Program-made: the position numbers and the translations under genes
NCBI GenBank assembly: GCA_029940475.1
Contig: JAPYUT010000015.1
Coordinates: forward strand, 1-64,000
Origin: Verrucomicrobiales bacterium
GTDB taxonomy: Bacteria; Verrucomicrobiota; Verrucomicrobiia; Verrucomicrobiales; DEV007
DNA: 64,000 nucleotides
Direction of reading: 5' to 3'
Notes under the pieces: generated by a model
Told to the model about the DNA's origin: nothing
The model's database searches: none
What the model saw: only the letters and a program-made list of their open reading frames with translations
Part shown: piece after piece, positions 27,101 to 36,500 of the stretch
Layout: every line of letters begins with the position of its first letter
How positions within the stretch are numbered: position 1 is the stretch's first letter

Positions 27101-28725
27101 ATCCCGCTGAGTTCACCAGCCTGCTGCTGCAGATGAAATACGACGACGGTTTTGTTGCCTACCTCAACGGCATCGAGGTTGCCCGCGCAAATGTCAGTGG
27201 CAATGCGGTTTTTAATTCCACCGCATCAAGTCACTCCGACTCACTCGCCGTGAACTTCGAGGATTTCCCCCTGCCGGCAATCATGCTCACCGCAGGCAGG
27301 AACGTCCTCGCCGTTCACGCGGTAAACCAGGGTGCAGGCAGCAGTGACATGCTCATTATCCCGCAGCTTGTCAACCGGCCCGGGGCCACAGGTAACTACT
27401 TTGAAAACCTGGTCAACGGCTTTGCCGGGCAAATCTCAGCTGCCGCCAAACTTGACCGGGAGCTGTGGTCGGCCCAGGGGATCACCAGCCTGGAGGGAAC
27501 CCTCGCCAACGTCATCAACATCTCCCTGCCGGCCCGTCGCAATGCCCTGTTCACCACCTACGGCCCGCCCGGTCTCGGGCTGGTGCCTGAATCACAAGCT
27601 GCCGACCCGGTGGTTCATTTCGGTGAAATTGAGTTCAACCCCGCCTCCGGTAACCAGGACCAGGAGTTCATCGAACTGGTCAACCCGAACGCCTTCGCCG
27701 TCGACCTCAGCGGTTGGCGCATGGAGGGCGGTATCAGCTTCACCTTCCCGCCCGGGGCGGTGATCCCTGCGCTCGGTACCGATACCGAGCGCGGCAAGGT
27801 TTTCCTCAGCCCCGATGTCGCCGCGTTCCGGAACCGGGTTACCTCACCACGGGCAGGTGAATCGCGCATCGTTCTCGGTAACTACTCCGGTCACCTCTCC
27901 AACCTCGGTGAAATCCTCACCCTGCTCGATGAAGCCGGGCGACAGGTTGCACAGGTCGAGACTCCGCCCATGCCGAGCGATGCACAGCGTTACCTGGTCG
28001 TCTCCGAGATCATGTATCACCCTGCCGGCGCCGGGATGGAGGAATTTGTCGAGTTGATGAACATCAGTGACTCAATTACGCTCGATCTCGCCGGGATCAG
28101 CTTCACCTCCGGGATCAGTTTCTCCTTCGCAGCGGGCACCATGCTGGCACCCGGTGCACGGCTGATTCTCACCGGTTCAGATTTCCTTGGAGGGAGTGCC
28201 CTGAGTAACGGCGGCGAGACCATCAAGATTGATGATGCCACCGGCAGCACCGTGCAGGAATTCGCCTACGACGACAAGGCTCCCTGGCCGGAGGAGGCGG
28301 ACGGCACGGGTCACAGCCTGGTGCTGATCGACCCGGCATCGAATCCCGACCACGGTGAACCGGCGAACTGGCGCTCCTCCGCGCTGCCCGGAGGCTCTCC
28401 CGGCAGCAGCGACTCGACCAGCTTTCCGGGAGGCGGCACGAGCGCACTGCTTGCCTACGCGCAGTGGGGTGAGGCTACACCAAGGGCAGCGCAAATCAGC
28501 ATCGATGAAAACGGCAACACGCTGTTTACCTTCTCACGCAATATCGCCGCCGATGACATCGAGCTTCTCGTTGAGATTTCAGACGAGCTCAAGCAATGGA
28601 CCCTCCGGCAAGACCCGGGAAGTTCAGAGAACCTCGGGGATGGCACCGCAAGGATGACAGTGACCCTGCCGGTGGTGGGAATATCCGATACCCGGTTTGT
28701 CAGGTTGCGCGCCTCACTGCGGTGA
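24160..28725 (+). CDS. Giant secreted LamG/lamin-tail/CotH protein
   Basis: 1521 residues with a signal-like N-terminus (about 1-24). Domains in order: LamG/concanavalin-like (about 25-235); an Ig-like linker (about 240-320); lamin-tail domain (about 325-445); CotH kinase-like domain (about 580-890) with the acidic motif FPWDGDQG near 817 in the place of the metal-binding Asp motif of CotH; a jelly-roll carbohydrate-binding-like domain (about 900-1070); two further lamin-tail domains (about 1150-1266, 1275-1413); and a C-terminal beta domain. CotH proteins are secreted protein kinases in spore-formers; in Verrucomicrobiota such fusions are common but uncharacterised. Probably an extracellular or surface protein. 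Followed by a hairpin and the 608-residue LamG gene. Confidence 0.88.
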   Translation: MPPLPNPSAPALLVLALLNATATAGLVAHWPLDDGAQEVIGGHHGQVSGNVVFGAGGAAAHTGSAAEFNGSSASITVPYSQALNPDSFTLALWANADSTAGFASAITSRDDDGTSVNGYIIYNDSSGRWNFWTGGGGPSGSWPQLPGPAVEIGSWAHLALSYDAGSQTLRSYVNGRLVSSVSGPGLYSPNGPQRENLHIGSGADDGGAYHFDGLIDDLALWDEALSTAQVQDVMNNGVPGAPPVITSFRASPPFIDSGESATLSWDVTNAGGLYITPGIGAVANPNGSITVSPTETITYTLYATAGDNAQASAQITVGVGIELLQPVLNEFLADNYSGLPDSTGEREDWIEIHNPNPFTIELASWSLSDDPQQPEKWTFPAPTTLDAKGYLVVFASGKNLPLHLNFKLDNDGEYLALVTPGGEISSGFIPQYPPQFDDVSFGIPAGGVTPSPMLPTPGRANGSALLEIAPAISVINENPPAPAANQPLRIDTTITPRAGTVVGVTLSYRVGYGTQQDIPMNPGDNNYSATIPASAYAAGDMVRWFITAKTTGGQTSRQPPFPDPSQSAEYFGTVVASPDIGTQLPVMHWFTANQPGADTRAGARASLYFRGRFYDNIFCRIRGQSTANWPKHKYKFDFHRGDHFLWKEGAPKVEEFNANSHYRDGYIRENAIFAFLNQAGTPAPETMYLWIRRNDSEMGLFSFVEQIDEDFLDRHGFDASGPMYKAINVPATLSPTVNSSLYRKVLQRDASYSDLFEFTAKINISNPGRFAYITDEVNLPNYINVMAAMAVPFNHDQLTKNYYLYRDPGRGEWFRFPWDGDQGLPSGRTITHENWANPLYGDAQHTQELLNGNPNPVWQNHMHAAILDNPVTREMYMRRLRNLADDYLAITGAGESTVIVSGAVGVTGASYHVPSDGSIDASWFTPDFDAAAKGWSSGSLGIGYENNPGDYAGLITTRVNPGEEADGATSIYTRIEFNVGNPAEFTSLLLQMKYDDGFVAYLNGIEVARANVSGNAVFNSTASSHSDSLAVNFEDFPLPAIMLTAGRNVLAVHAVNQGAGSSDMLIIPQLVNRPGATGNYFENLVNGFAGQISAAAKLDRELWSAQGITSLEGTLANVINISLPARRNALFTTYGPPGLGLVPESQAADPVVHFGEIEFNPASGNQDQEFIELVNPNAFAVDLSGWRMEGGISFTFPPGAVIPALGTDTERGKVFLSPDVAAFRNRVTSPRAGESRIVLGNYSGHLSNLGEILTLLDEAGRQVAQVETPPMPSDAQRYLVVSEIMYHPAGAGMEEFVELMNISDSITLDLAGISFTSGISFSFAAGTMLAPGARLILTGSDFLGGSALSNGGETIKIDDATGSTVQEFAYDDKAPWPEEADGTGHSLVLIDPASNPDHGEPANWRSSALPGGSPGSSDSTSFPGGGTSALLAYAQWGEATPRAAQISIDENGNTLFTFSRNIAADDIELLVEISDELKQWTLRQDPGSSENLGDGTARMTVTLPVVGISDTRFVRLRASLR

Positions 28726-28775
28726 CATGAAATCTTCACTTTTTTGTTGAGCTCCCCTTCGATAAAAGAATATCC

Positions 28776-28810
28776 TTTCGTGAAACCGTCATTTTTTCGG
28801 GTTCGCGAAA
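28776..28810. other. Stem-loop between two secreted-protein genes
   Basis: Arms 28776-28788 and 28798-28810 can form a 13-bp stem with one mismatch and one wobble and a T-rich nine-base loop. It lies 50 bp after the LamG/CotH gene stop and about 20 bp before the next ATG. The downstream arm is followed by A, not T, so it is not a standard terminator; a 5' UTR structure of the next gene is possible. Confidence 0.5.
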
Positions 28811-28831
28811 AAAAACTAAAATAGAGTGCAT

Positions 28832-30658
28832 ATGAAAATGAAAACAACACTATGCGCAGCAGCACTGCTCGCACTAGCCAGCCCGGCATTCGCTGCGCTC
28901 ACCTACAGCTACAGTATTGCACCCGGCTTCAGCGGTGGCACTTACTACCTTGATGACATCGCAGGCACTACCCTTGGCCAGCCTAACACACCCTTTGCCA
29001 GTGGCGACCTGACCGATGGCGTCCTCGCTCCCAATAGTCCCCCGACACAAAACACTGGTATTGTAGCATGGGACCCAACTCCCCTCGCTGCAACCATCAC
29101 GATTGACCTCGGCATTCTCACCGACGTCTCTGCTATAGACATCACCACATTTGCATGGAGTCCCTACGCCCTCGGCGCACCTATAGGTGTCACCATCGAC
29201 TACAGCGCAACGACTACTTTTGAAGGGCCGGGCACATACCATGCCTTTACAGACGGTGGCGATGGTTCTGTCAGCCATGCTGGAGAGGTTACAACATCTG
29301 CCAGTGGCGTACGGTTCATCCAACTGGCATTCGACGGTACCACCACCACAGGTGGTAAGTGGGGCCTCACCGAGATCGGTGTTTCCTTAGGCACCGACCC
29401 CAAGCTGATCGCCGGGACGGGACTCGATTTCGGCAGGTTGCCGGCCAACAGTGATCCCGTAGATGCCTCGCTGGCATTGCAAAATGACGGGGCAGCCAAT
29501 TCCCTGGACATCTCCGGGGTGACCGTGACCGGTGCCAATGCAGCGAACTTCTCGATCACCGCCCACCCTGCCACGCTTGCCCCCGGCGGGGGAACAGGAA
29601 ACATTGACGTCAGTTTTAATCCCAATGGCAGCAACGGCAACTTCACCGCGCAGCTTGAGATCAACAGCAATGACCCGCTAAACCCGACATTAACCGTGCC
29701 GCTGCTCGCATATGTTGATTTCTCCGGTCCACTGGTCGCCTGGTGGCCGCTGGACAACGATTCAACCGATGCCTCGGGCCACGGCTTTGACGGCCTTGAC
29801 CAGGGGGTCATCACCTACAGCCAGCCCGGCGCCACCGCTGCCAGCGCCACCGCCGCCCTGTTTGCCGGGGGCGGGCACATCGACATCCCTTGGGATATGG
29901 CCCTCAACACGAGGGATTTCAGCGTAACACTGTGGGCAAACGCCGACGCCGCGGGCGGCGGCCACCGCTCGCCGGTCACCAACCGCGACGATGTCGCCCC
30001 CGGTGGAACCTACCGCCACGGCTGGATTATCTATAAAAATCCTGGCGGGCTATGGCAGTTCTGGAACGGCGGCGGCAGGATGGCAGACGGCGCGTGGAAC
30101 GCTGCCTCCGCCGGGTCGGTCGATTTTGGCAACTGGCACCACATCGCCATCACCTATGACAGCTTTACCAACACCAAGACCTTCTATGTCGACGGCTCGC
30201 TTATGAGCACCTCCAACCCTGCTGCCTTCAGCCCCAACAACAGCAACATCGCCGACGGATTCACCCACGAGGATGAGGACCTGCACATTGGCGGCGGCGG
30301 CGACGCGGGTACCCAGTACCGCTGGATGGGCCTGATCGACGACGTCGGACTGTTCCGCACCGCACTGAGCGGCGAGCAGATCGCCTCCATCATGGCCAAC
30401 GGCGTCGGCAGCCTCATAAGCAGCACACGCTTCGAGATTATCTCCGTTGTGCGCAACTCGGACACTGAGGTCGAGATCACCTGGAATTCCAAACCGGGAA
30501 TCACCTATGCAATCGACCGCTCCCTAGGGCGGGGCACCTTTAACTGGGGGGAAGTGGATGACGGTACAATTGGCGCCGGCGAGACTGCCACCTACACCGA
30601 CAGCAGCATACCTGCCGGCTCAAAGGATGTCTTTTACCGGGTACGTGTCGTTGAGTGA
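28832..30658 (+). CDS. Secreted LamG-domain protein with ASPM/HYDIN-type Ig domain
   Basis: 608 residues from the ATG at 28832, which precedes a clear signal peptide (cleavage near PAFA-ALT); an upstream GTG at 28826 is less likely. Domains: an N-terminal discoidin-like beta domain (about 20-185), an Ig-like domain of the choice-of-anchor/ASPM-SPD2-HYDIN type (about 190-295, ending in SNDPLNPTLTVPL), a LamG/concanavalin-like domain (about 300-527) and a short C-terminal beta domain. No enzymatic motif. Likely a secreted binding or surface protein; the LamG resembles that of the preceding giant gene, which suggests shared ancestry. Confidence 0.85.
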   Translation: MKMKTTLCAAALLALASPAFAALTYSYSIAPGFSGGTYYLDDIAGTTLGQPNTPFASGDLTDGVLAPNSPPTQNTGIVAWDPTPLAATITIDLGILTDVSAIDITTFAWSPYALGAPIGVTIDYSATTTFEGPGTYHAFTDGGDGSVSHAGEVTTSASGVRFIQLAFDGTTTTGGKWGLTEIGVSLGTDPKLIAGTGLDFGRLPANSDPVDASLALQNDGAANSLDISGVTVTGANAANFSITAHPATLAPGGGTGNIDVSFNPNGSNGNFTAQLEINSNDPLNPTLTVPLLAYVDFSGPLVAWWPLDNDSTDASGHGFDGLDQGVITYSQPGATAASATAALFAGGGHIDIPWDMALNTRDFSVTLWANADAAGGGHRSPVTNRDDVAPGGTYRHGWIIYKNPGGLWQFWNGGGRMADGAWNAASAGSVDFGNWHHIAITYDSFTNTKTFYVDGSLMSTSNPAAFSPNNSNIADGFTHEDEDLHIGGGGDAGTQYRWMGLIDDVGLFRTALSGEQIASIMANGVGSLISSTRFEIISVVRNSDTEVEITWNSKPGITYAIDRSLGRGTFNWGEVDDGTIGAGETATYTDSSIPAGSKDVFYRVRVVE

Positions 30659-30726
30659 AAGCCCACACTTGCCAACCGCCTCCTTAATCCCACCCCTGTG
30701 CCGTTGCAGCACCCACCCGGGCGCAG

Positions 30727-31791
30727 ATGAAAAGCCATCGCGTCAAGGATCCCCGCGGCCAAGTGACTAATCCCGTCGAGATTCTAGCGCAATTTGCCAC
30801 CGGTGCACCTCCGCCGGTGCAGCTCTCGCCACTCGGCTCCGGTCACATCAATGACACATACCTCGCCGGGACGGATGCCGGATGCTTCATCCTGCAGCGC
30901 ATCAACGGTGCCATTTTCCCCGATGCCGCTACATTGATGGACAACTTCTCCCGGGTCACCACGCACCTGCGCTCAAAGGGCGTCACCACGCTGGAGTTGA
31001 TCCCCACCCTTGACGGCGTGAGCTTTCACCGGGATACCGGGGGCGATGCCTGGCGCCTTGTCCGCCACCTTGAAAACACGCGCAGCGCCACCGGCCCGCC
31101 GACACCGCAACAGGCGCATTGCGCCGCCGAAGCCTACGGTGTATTTGCCCGTCATCTTTGCGATCTTCCGCAGCCGCGCCTGCACGAAATCATCCCCGGC
31201 TTTCATGACACCCCGCGCCGCCTGCTCGATTTTTTGGCCGCGCTCGAGGCTGATCCGGAAAACCGCGCAGACGGCGCGCGCGATGAAATCGACGCCGTGC
31301 TTGGAAACCGGGACTGGTGCCCCGTCATCGCCGAGGCAATGGCTGAGGGATCAGTACCTGAGCGCATCGCCCACAACGATGCCAAGCTCGATAATGTCCT
31401 GTTCGACACCGGGACCGGCAAGGTCGCCTGCGTGATCGACCTCGACACGGTCATGCCCGGCAGTATCCTGCACGACTTCGGTGACCTGGTGCGTAGTGCC
31501 GCCGCGACTGCCGCGGAGGATGAAACCGACCTCAACCGTGTTGCTGTGGATCAAAGAATCATTGATTGCCTCACCGAGGGCTTCCTGCGCGGCTGTGGCG
31601 AAATACTGACTGCCCGCGAGCGCGAGCTCCTGCCTCTTGCCGGCAAGTTTGTTACCCATGAGCAGGCCATGCGCTTCCTCACCGATTACCTGCGCGGAGA
31701 TCCCTACTATAAGATCACCCACACCGGGCACAACCTTGAGCGTGCACGCAACCAACTTCACCTGTTGGAATTGCTGGCGGATGCAGGTTAA
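30727..31791 (+). CDS. N-acetylhexosamine 1-kinase-like phosphotransferase
   Basis: 354 residues, aminoglycoside-phosphotransferase (APH) fold. The catalytic loop HNDAKLDNVLFD (about 216-227) and the metal-binding VIDLDTVMPG (about 236-245) are nearly those of NahK, which phosphorylates GlcNAc/GalNAc at C1; the N-terminal GSGHINDTYL and C-terminal DYLRGDPYYK segments also match that subfamily. Likely cytoplasmic, feeding hexosamines into nucleotide-sugar or glycolytic pathways. The gene ends on the stop of the small membrane protein encoded on the other strand (four-base overlap), next to a sodium:solute symporter that could import the sugar. Confidence 0.88.
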   Translation: MKSHRVKDPRGQVTNPVEILAQFATGAPPPVQLSPLGSGHINDTYLAGTDAGCFILQRINGAIFPDAATLMDNFSRVTTHLRSKGVTTLELIPTLDGVSFHRDTGGDAWRLVRHLENTRSATGPPTPQQAHCAAEAYGVFARHLCDLPQPRLHEIIPGFHDTPRRLLDFLAALEADPENRADGARDEIDAVLGNRDWCPVIAEAMAEGSVPERIAHNDAKLDNVLFDTGTGKVACVIDLDTVMPGSILHDFGDLVRSAAATAAEDETDLNRVAVDQRIIDCLTEGFLRGCGEILTARERELLPLAGKFVTHEQAMRFLTDYLRGDPYYKITHTGHNLERARNQLHLLELLADAG

Positions 31792-31964
31792 GGATTCCGC
31801 TCATCATCATCCTGCGCAGGATTATTCTCCCCATCGCCGGAAAGTGACCGGAACATCTGCCTGATGTCACGCAAACCGCCAATCGAGACATACACCACCA
31901 TCACGGTGTAGGACACCAGGGTCACGAGCAACAGGGCTCCCCAGAAAAAGATCCATCCATTCAT
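31788..31964 (-). CDS. 58-residue membrane protein accompanying the symporter
   Basis: Small gene, ATG at 31964, nine bases downstream of the symporter stop and ending inside the last codons of the kinase gene on the other strand. The product begins MNGWIFFWGALLLVTLVSY, one hydrophobic helix spanning about residues 4-30, followed by an acidic, Asp/Glu/Asn-rich cytoplasmic-type tail. No family is recognised. Tight downstream coupling to the symporter suggests a small accessory subunit, as small TM proteins accompany some SSS transporters (inference). Frame, spacing and composition support a real gene. Confidence 0.7.
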   Translation of the reverse strand: MNGWIFFWGALLLVTLVSYTVMVVYVSIGGLRDIRQMFRSLSGDGENNPAQDDDERNP

Positions 31965-31973
31965 TGTCTTTTT

Positions 31974-33512
31974 TCAGCGTTGTTGGCTTTCGCTATTCCC
32001 GTGGCCCTTGGAGCCAAGCAGTGACACGATCACCATCGCCAATAGGGCAAGTGCGGCCAGTGACAATCCGATGTGTTCACTGCCAATACCATTGTCTTTA
32101 AGAAAATCCTTAATATGCAGCAATTCCTGCACCGGCTTCAGGCCGACCACCGCCAACAGGCCGATGCTTAAGGCGGTAAAAGCACCGGCGGCAGTGGCTC
32201 CCCTCCAGTAAATCCCAAGCAGAAGGATGGCGAAGGCCCCGGTGAAATAAATGGATCCGGAGACCGCCATGTAGTCCCACAGGTCCTGGCCAAGCTCATA
32301 CCATAAGCCCCATATCACCAGGAACCCGGCAATCACGAAGAGCAGCACACGGGTCAGCAGCAATCTTGCCTGCTGCGACATCCGGCTGCCGGTGGCCGGA
32401 TTGACAACATCCTCAGTAATTACCGAGGACCAGCACAAGAGGTAAGTGTCATGGGTCGACATAAAGGCCGCGATCATGCCCGCAGCCACCAACCCGATGA
32501 CACCCATCGGCAGCAACTGGCCGAGAAAAACCGGCATTGCGCGCATCGTCACCTTCGAGTCCCCTGACACCGCGCCCTGTGCATCAAAGAATGTATCATC
32601 CCCACTCTGGAAAAAATAAACCAGCGCACAAATTCCGATGAACTGCGGGATCATGAAACGGATCATGAAGCCCAGTGACGACCAGAGATACATGCGCTTG
32701 ACCACCGCGACACTTTCCGCGGCACAGGCGCGCATCACCGCCGTCTGCCAAACCGCGCAGGAAATCACCCCCATAAAAAACATCCATCCCACGTAGGAGC
32801 CGCCAACACCATCTGCAGCAAAGGGATTAAAACCGCCGTCGCCGTGGATTTGCCCGACCCCGGCGACAAGGTTCGACCAGCCGACCTTTGCCACCGCCAG
32901 GACACAGGCCACGAGCAAGCCGAGCGAGAGCACCACGAACTGCACGTAGTCGGTGATCACCACCGAGACCATCCCGCCCAGCGCGGTGTAGATCAGCACC
33001 AGCAGGATCATCGCCGTCATCACCCACTTCACCGCCTCCCACTCAATGCCGGTAATGCCGGCAACAAACTCCCCGCCGGCACGCAGGAAAAGCCCCATGT
33101 TCAGGATGCCCGCCGCCGCCAGGACAAGCCCGCCAAAGATGCGCAGCCTGCGACTGCCAAAACGCTTCTGGTAAAACTCGGGAATCGTCATCACCTCCAT
33201 GCGCCGCAGCGGCACCACGATGAATCCGGTAATTCCCACCACCAGTGTTGCGACTCCCGCCATCAGGCCGATGTGAAAGGCGGCAAAGCCGGTGGTGAAA
33301 CCCTTCTGGGCAGCAAACATCGCCGTCACCAGGCCGAGCTCGGAGCCGATCATGGTCGCGATCCCCAGCCGCGTGCGCAGCGAGCGCCCGGCGACCAGGA
33401 AATCCCCCATGCCCCTGATATAGCGGTTGGCCCACAGCCCGACAGCCACCGTGCCCAGCAGGTAGGCACCGACAATGCTCCAGTCGAGGACAGTAAAATT
33501 CGTTTCAACCAT
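31974..33512 (-). CDS. Sodium:solute symporter (SSS family)
   Basis: About 512 residues from the ATG at 33512; an upstream TTG at 33530 is a weaker start. Many hydrophobic helices (about 13) fit the SSS/LeuT fold. Family marks include GRSLRTRLGIATMIGSELG in the first helices, RRMEVMTIPEFYQKRFGS, YTALGGMVSVVITDYVQ and AAGMIAAFMSTHDTYLL. These transporters use a Na+ gradient to import sugars, amino acids or sialic acids; substrate not determinable, but the neighbouring hexosamine kinase makes an amino sugar plausible. A perfect 17-bp dyad overlaps the region just upstream of the start. Confidence 0.93.
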   Translation of the reverse strand: MVETNFTVLDWSIVGAYLLGTVAVGLWANRYIRGMGDFLVAGRSLRTRLGIATMIGSELGLVTAMFAAQKGFTTGFAAFHIGLMAGVATLVVGITGFIVVPLRRMEVMTIPEFYQKRFGSRRLRIFGGLVLAAAGILNMGLFLRAGGEFVAGITGIEWEAVKWVMTAMILLVLIYTALGGMVSVVITDYVQFVVLSLGLLVACVLAVAKVGWSNLVAGVGQIHGDGGFNPFAADGVGGSYVGWMFFMGVISCAVWQTAVMRACAAESVAVVKRMYLWSSLGFMIRFMIPQFIGICALVYFFQSGDDTFFDAQGAVSGDSKVTMRAMPVFLGQLLPMGVIGLVAAGMIAAFMSTHDTYLLCWSSVITEDVVNPATGSRMSQQARLLLTRVLLFVIAGFLVIWGLWYELGQDLWDYMAVSGSIYFTGAFAILLLGIYWRGATAAGAFTALSIGLLAVVGLKPVQELLHIKDFLKDNGIGSEHIGLSLAALALLAMVIVSLLGSKGHGNSESQQR

Positions 33513-33519
33513 GACGCGA

Positions 33520-33536
33520 CCCGTATTCAATACGGG
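33520..33536. promoter_or_regulatory. Perfect dyad just upstream of the symporter start
   Basis: CCCGTATT (33520-33527), one base, AATACGGG (33529-33536). It ends eight bases before the symporter ATG, a position where a bound repressor or a hairpin would block initiation. Operator for a LacI/GntR-type sugar regulator is a reasonable guess; no regulator gene is adjacent. Confidence 0.55.
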
Positions 33537-33596
33537 AACCGTTTCAGACAGTCAATCGCACGCTTGCTGATGAGCAGGGACAAGTTTGAGCCGCCA

Positions 33597-36500
33597 CTAG
33601 CCTCCGCTCATTACTACCACACGCACGAACCACTGCCTGCTGTTCTCCTGCAGGGGCGGGTCAAACCCGTAAATTCGCTCAAGGGTACCGTCAGCAAGAT
33701 GGTTTTCACTGACCGGGTTGGCAACTGCGGGGAACCACGATTTGAGGTCCCCGGAGACCTCAAGGGAAATGTCAGCCGCATCAGCCGCCAGGTTGCGATG
33801 AATACGCAATTGCAATCCCCCGGTGGCGGAGACAAGCAATTGCGGCGGCGAGGCCAGCGCATAGGAGATCAATTCCCCGCCGTCAAAAGGCAATGCGTCG
33901 CTTGCCCCGGGGTTACCTCCGGCTGAAGTGCTGGCGCGCCAGTTGGCAGCCAGGCTATGGTCAGGTGCCCTCTCCGGGGAAATCAGCACCAGGCTCGGGC
34001 CGCTGCCGTCGGGACTTTCCGGCCAGGGCAGATTGTCATCGTAATCGAAGGCCAGGAAAACACTGCCGGAAGAATCGGCAAGGGCGACGCGTTCACCACC
34101 GTTATCAAGTGCGCCACTATAACTGCCGGCAACCCGCACCGCCGGGTGGGCAGTCGCGAAGGCCACCGGGTCGGCAACCGCCACCGCCCGCTCACCGGGC
34201 CCAAGAATGAAGCCAAGAGGAAAGCTAAACTCTATCCCGTCAGTGAAGTTGACGCCGGTGAGGTCGAGACTCTCGCCGGCAGAAATATTCATCACCTCAA
34301 TGAACTCTCCCGCGGCATCAGAACCCGCCGGGTGATACATGATCTCGCTGATCACCAGCCTGGCGGCATCCGGCGCCGCGCCGACAATGAATGTCGCCTC
34401 GTTGAGCGCCGACCACCCGGAGCCGTCGAAGGCGCGCATCCGGACACGGGCCGTGGTATCCAGCCTCACCGCGTCGCCGCCTGCCAGGGATTGCCCCCGT
34501 ATCTCGGGAACGATCAGAAAGTCGGAGCTGCCGACACCCAGGTTCAGACCGTGGATCGCCAGCACGTTACCCGTGGATGAGAGCAGGTTCCTGTGGGAGG
34601 TGATGTCGATGTCCTCGAAAACCAGTGCCTGTTGGTCACTATGGAAACCAATGGCCTGGGAATCCCAGGCCGGGATGTCCGGTGCGTTGCGCGCCGCAAT
34701 GCGCGCACCGTTGAGGTAGGCAACGAAGCCGTCATCATACTTCATGCGCAAGCTCAGGCTCTGGAAATCCGTGACATTGGCGCCGCCAAACGGGATGCGC
34801 AGGTAAACACCCGGGTGGACGTTGCGCATTGCGTCCATGAGATCGAGTGAGATCTCATCCTCGAAGTCAACCCCCACATCATAACCAACACCGGTGATTC
34901 CGCTGAGCCATGCAGAATCGTCAAAATCCGGCGCACTCCAGGAGGACCCCTCCGATCCGTCCCGGGGAACCAGCACCCGCACAACGGCACCGGTCTGCAG
35001 CAGCGAAACGGTGGCAAGACCCGTCGAGACACTCGAGGCGGCCGGGCTGACCGCGCCACCGTAAAGCCGCGGGTCGGAGCCATCAGTGGTATAATAAACG
35101 GTGGCATCAGCGGAGAAGCGCAGTGCAAATCCCGGCGGGACGTGCCCACCGTGCCGGTTGAACTCCGGCGCATCAAGATCGGGGTAGAGGTTGTGGGCAC
35201 GCATCTGGCTGAAGACCACCGCCTGGCGATTGGGAAAGTAGGTGTTCACCATCGCCCGGTCCTGAACGTCCCAGTGATCCTGCACGGTGCGCAGAGCAGA
35301 GCCCCTGGCATCGCCCCAGCGTGCCGACTCGGCAAACAGTGCCGGGCGCACCAAAGCCGCCAGCTTTTGCCAGCGGGCAATGTTGTTGTCCACCGTCAAC
35401 GCCCCGCCATGGTGGTAGTGCATGTAGACACGGTCGGCAAAGCGCATGCGGTATTCGGCATTGGCGCGTATTGCTATCTCGATCTCACCCGGCGACTCGG
35501 TCCACCAGTTGTGGCCGGCAGAAGTCTGCACCTTGTTGCCGCTGTTCGGGTTGGCACCACCCAGGGCAATGTCATTGTCCCAGGTAAAGAACTTGAAGCC
35601 CCCGCTGCGCCCCTCTACCCGGTCACGGCTGACGTAGTAGTTTCCCGGCCAGTCAGCCTGGGCATGATACTGGCCGTTGATGACGTAGTCGATGAGGTTG
35701 TCGACGTCGAGCAGGACAGGGAAAGCCGGGTTCGGCGTGCCGTCCGCGTTGTTGCCCTGCACCCGCTGGTAGGCGGCATCGCCGCCGAGCCCGGAGCGCG
35801 CCGCGGTGAGCAGGTCGTCCCAAGCGTCAATCGACCCGGCAATTGAGCGGTCCGGGCAGCAGAACTTCACCACGTCATACTCGGAGGCCTCACCGCCAAT
35901 GTAATGCGCGGCAAAAACATCATCAGGCCGCTCACTGGGATTGTAGAGCCCCCAGTAGATGCCGTTCAGGTAAACGTGCGCGAAGGTTCCGCGCGATGCC
36001 GGCTGACCCATCGCAAACTGCGTACGCTTGGCCCACTCGTCCCCGATATAGGTCGCCTTGCCGAAACCAAAATACTCGGTCACCCAGGCATCACGGATGT
36101 TGCCGCGCAAGGCAAAGGTGTTGAACTCGTCCGGTCCCTCCGGGCCCAGCAGGGGGTATTTCATCCTGCCCTCACCGTATTGCTTCTTGAAAAGCAGGCG
36201 CATGTTGAGCTTCGGCGTGGTGTTCAGGTTGCGCGAGGTGTAGCCCATGATGCGCAGGCCGGCATTGCCCTGGTAACGTCCGCTGCCGTCCCCGCCGATG
36301 ATCTCGACGGAAACCGGGCGCTCCCACTGCCGTCCGCGTCCCGAGGGGTTGGGATAAATACCGGTGGCCGCGTCGAACAGGTTGTTACGGTCGGTGACAA
36401 TCGAGATGGTTGGAATTGCCCGCAGTGACTCGACGATTGCCGCACGTGCCTGCGTGGGGGTGAACGCCCCGTTGCCTGCAGCACGGGCGTAGTCCGCGCT

